NCBI RefSeq assembly: GCF_900116445.1
Contig: NZ_FPBH01000005.1
Coordinates: forward strand, 310,001 to 374,000
Source of the DNA: Paraburkholderia aspalathi
GTDB taxonomy: Bacteria; Pseudomonadota; Gammaproteobacteria; Burkholderiales; Burkholderiaceae
DNA length: 64,000 nucleotides
Direction of reading: 5' to 3'
The position numbers and the translations under genes were made by a program. The notes under the pieces were generated by a model. It saw only the letters and a program-made list of their open reading frames with translations. It searched no databases and was not told the DNA's origin. Numbering within the stretch: the stretch's first letter is position 1; every line of letters starts with the position of its first letter. Positions 63,929 through 64,000 of the stretch are shown here, one piece after another.

Positions 63929-64000
63929 TCAGGCCCCCAAAGCGACCGCTTCCCCCGCCGAAACAGCCAGCAGCTGGTGGATCTGCGCGACCACCGCCGC
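63929..64000 (-). CDS. C-terminus of an unidentified minus-strand gene (cut by window)
   Basis: Reading leftward from the right edge gives 23 codons, AAVVAQIHQLLAVSAGEAVALGA, then TGA (63929-63931). The frame remains open to the edge, codon use is typical of the neighbours and a GGGGGC/GCCCCC stem brackets the stop, so it is plausibly the end of a real gene. Too little remains to name it. 63745-63928 shows no other gene. Confidence 0.5.
   Translation of the reverse strand, partial: AAVVAQIHQLLAVSAGEAVALGA

Overview
The window is high-GC (roughly 62-65%) betaproteobacterial chromosome, almost certainly Paraburkholderia/Burkholderia. Evidence is the kbl-tdh pair, a Burkholderia-type porin, many LysR/GntR/AraC/LacI regulators beside small catabolic operons, and a roughly 260-bp intergenic repeat of the kind often mis-called as small proteins in these genomes. 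I see no rRNA, tRNA, transposase, phage genes or CRISPR array. The genes are complete except a truncated kbl at the left edge, 24 codons of a minus-strand gene at the right edge, and one frameshifted MFS transporter.

Layout. 1-4.8 kb: threonine catabolism (kbl, tdh), a YceI lipoprotein, a TetR/DUF1348 pair and a small outer-membrane barrel. 4.8-10.4 kb: a sugar-acid (aldarate/altronate-type) cassette, made of a LacI repressor facing dehydratase-transporter-aldolase, with a near-perfect operator between them and homologous arrays of a short repeat on both sides. 10.7-19.2 kb: a small lipoprotein, a two-component system and a divergent RND tripartite pump. 19.3-25.4 kb: an AlkD-like glycosylase, then a five-gene chemosensory operon (CheA-like kinase without a CheW domain, mini-MCP, CheX-like protein, pseudo-receiver-CheX fusion, CheY). 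25.5-29.1 kb: glutamine amidotransferase, porin and an orphan response regulator. 29.1-31.8 kb: a pentonate (arabinonate-type) dehydratase/aldolase-family pair bounded by a 23-bp direct repeat. 32-38 kb: SDR, GlxA-type regulator, HD hydrolase, Met-rich secreted protein, CPA1 antiporter, then an intergenic repeat island. 38-45.6 kb: a FadR-type GntR regulator with two matching operators beside an aminotransferase/MFS/hydratase/FAD-FeS dehydrogenase operon. 45.6-52.4 kb: AraC, DMT exporter, and a LysR/MFS/CaiB/methylmalonyl-CoA-decarboxylase-like cluster. 52.4-64 kb: repeats, a frameshifted DHA2 MFS, LysR regulators, an intact MFS facing a SufR-like Fe-S regulator, a secreted beta-propeller, a LysE exporter, YcaQ and a PXPV protein.

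The strongest unexplained signals are four. (1) A dispersed 18-bp motif, GGTGAG-N6-C(A/G)GGAG, occurs about 25 times; every copy I found is on the same strand, and most lie just past the 3' ends of genes. (2) Two sugar-acid cassettes are each bounded by direct repeats next to that motif. (3) The chemosensory operon has degenerate parts, and two of its proteins share the same C-terminal tail. (4) A tandem array of 44-45-bp units between two coupled genes repeats the stop-start junction itself, producing a chain of 15-codon mini-ORFs.
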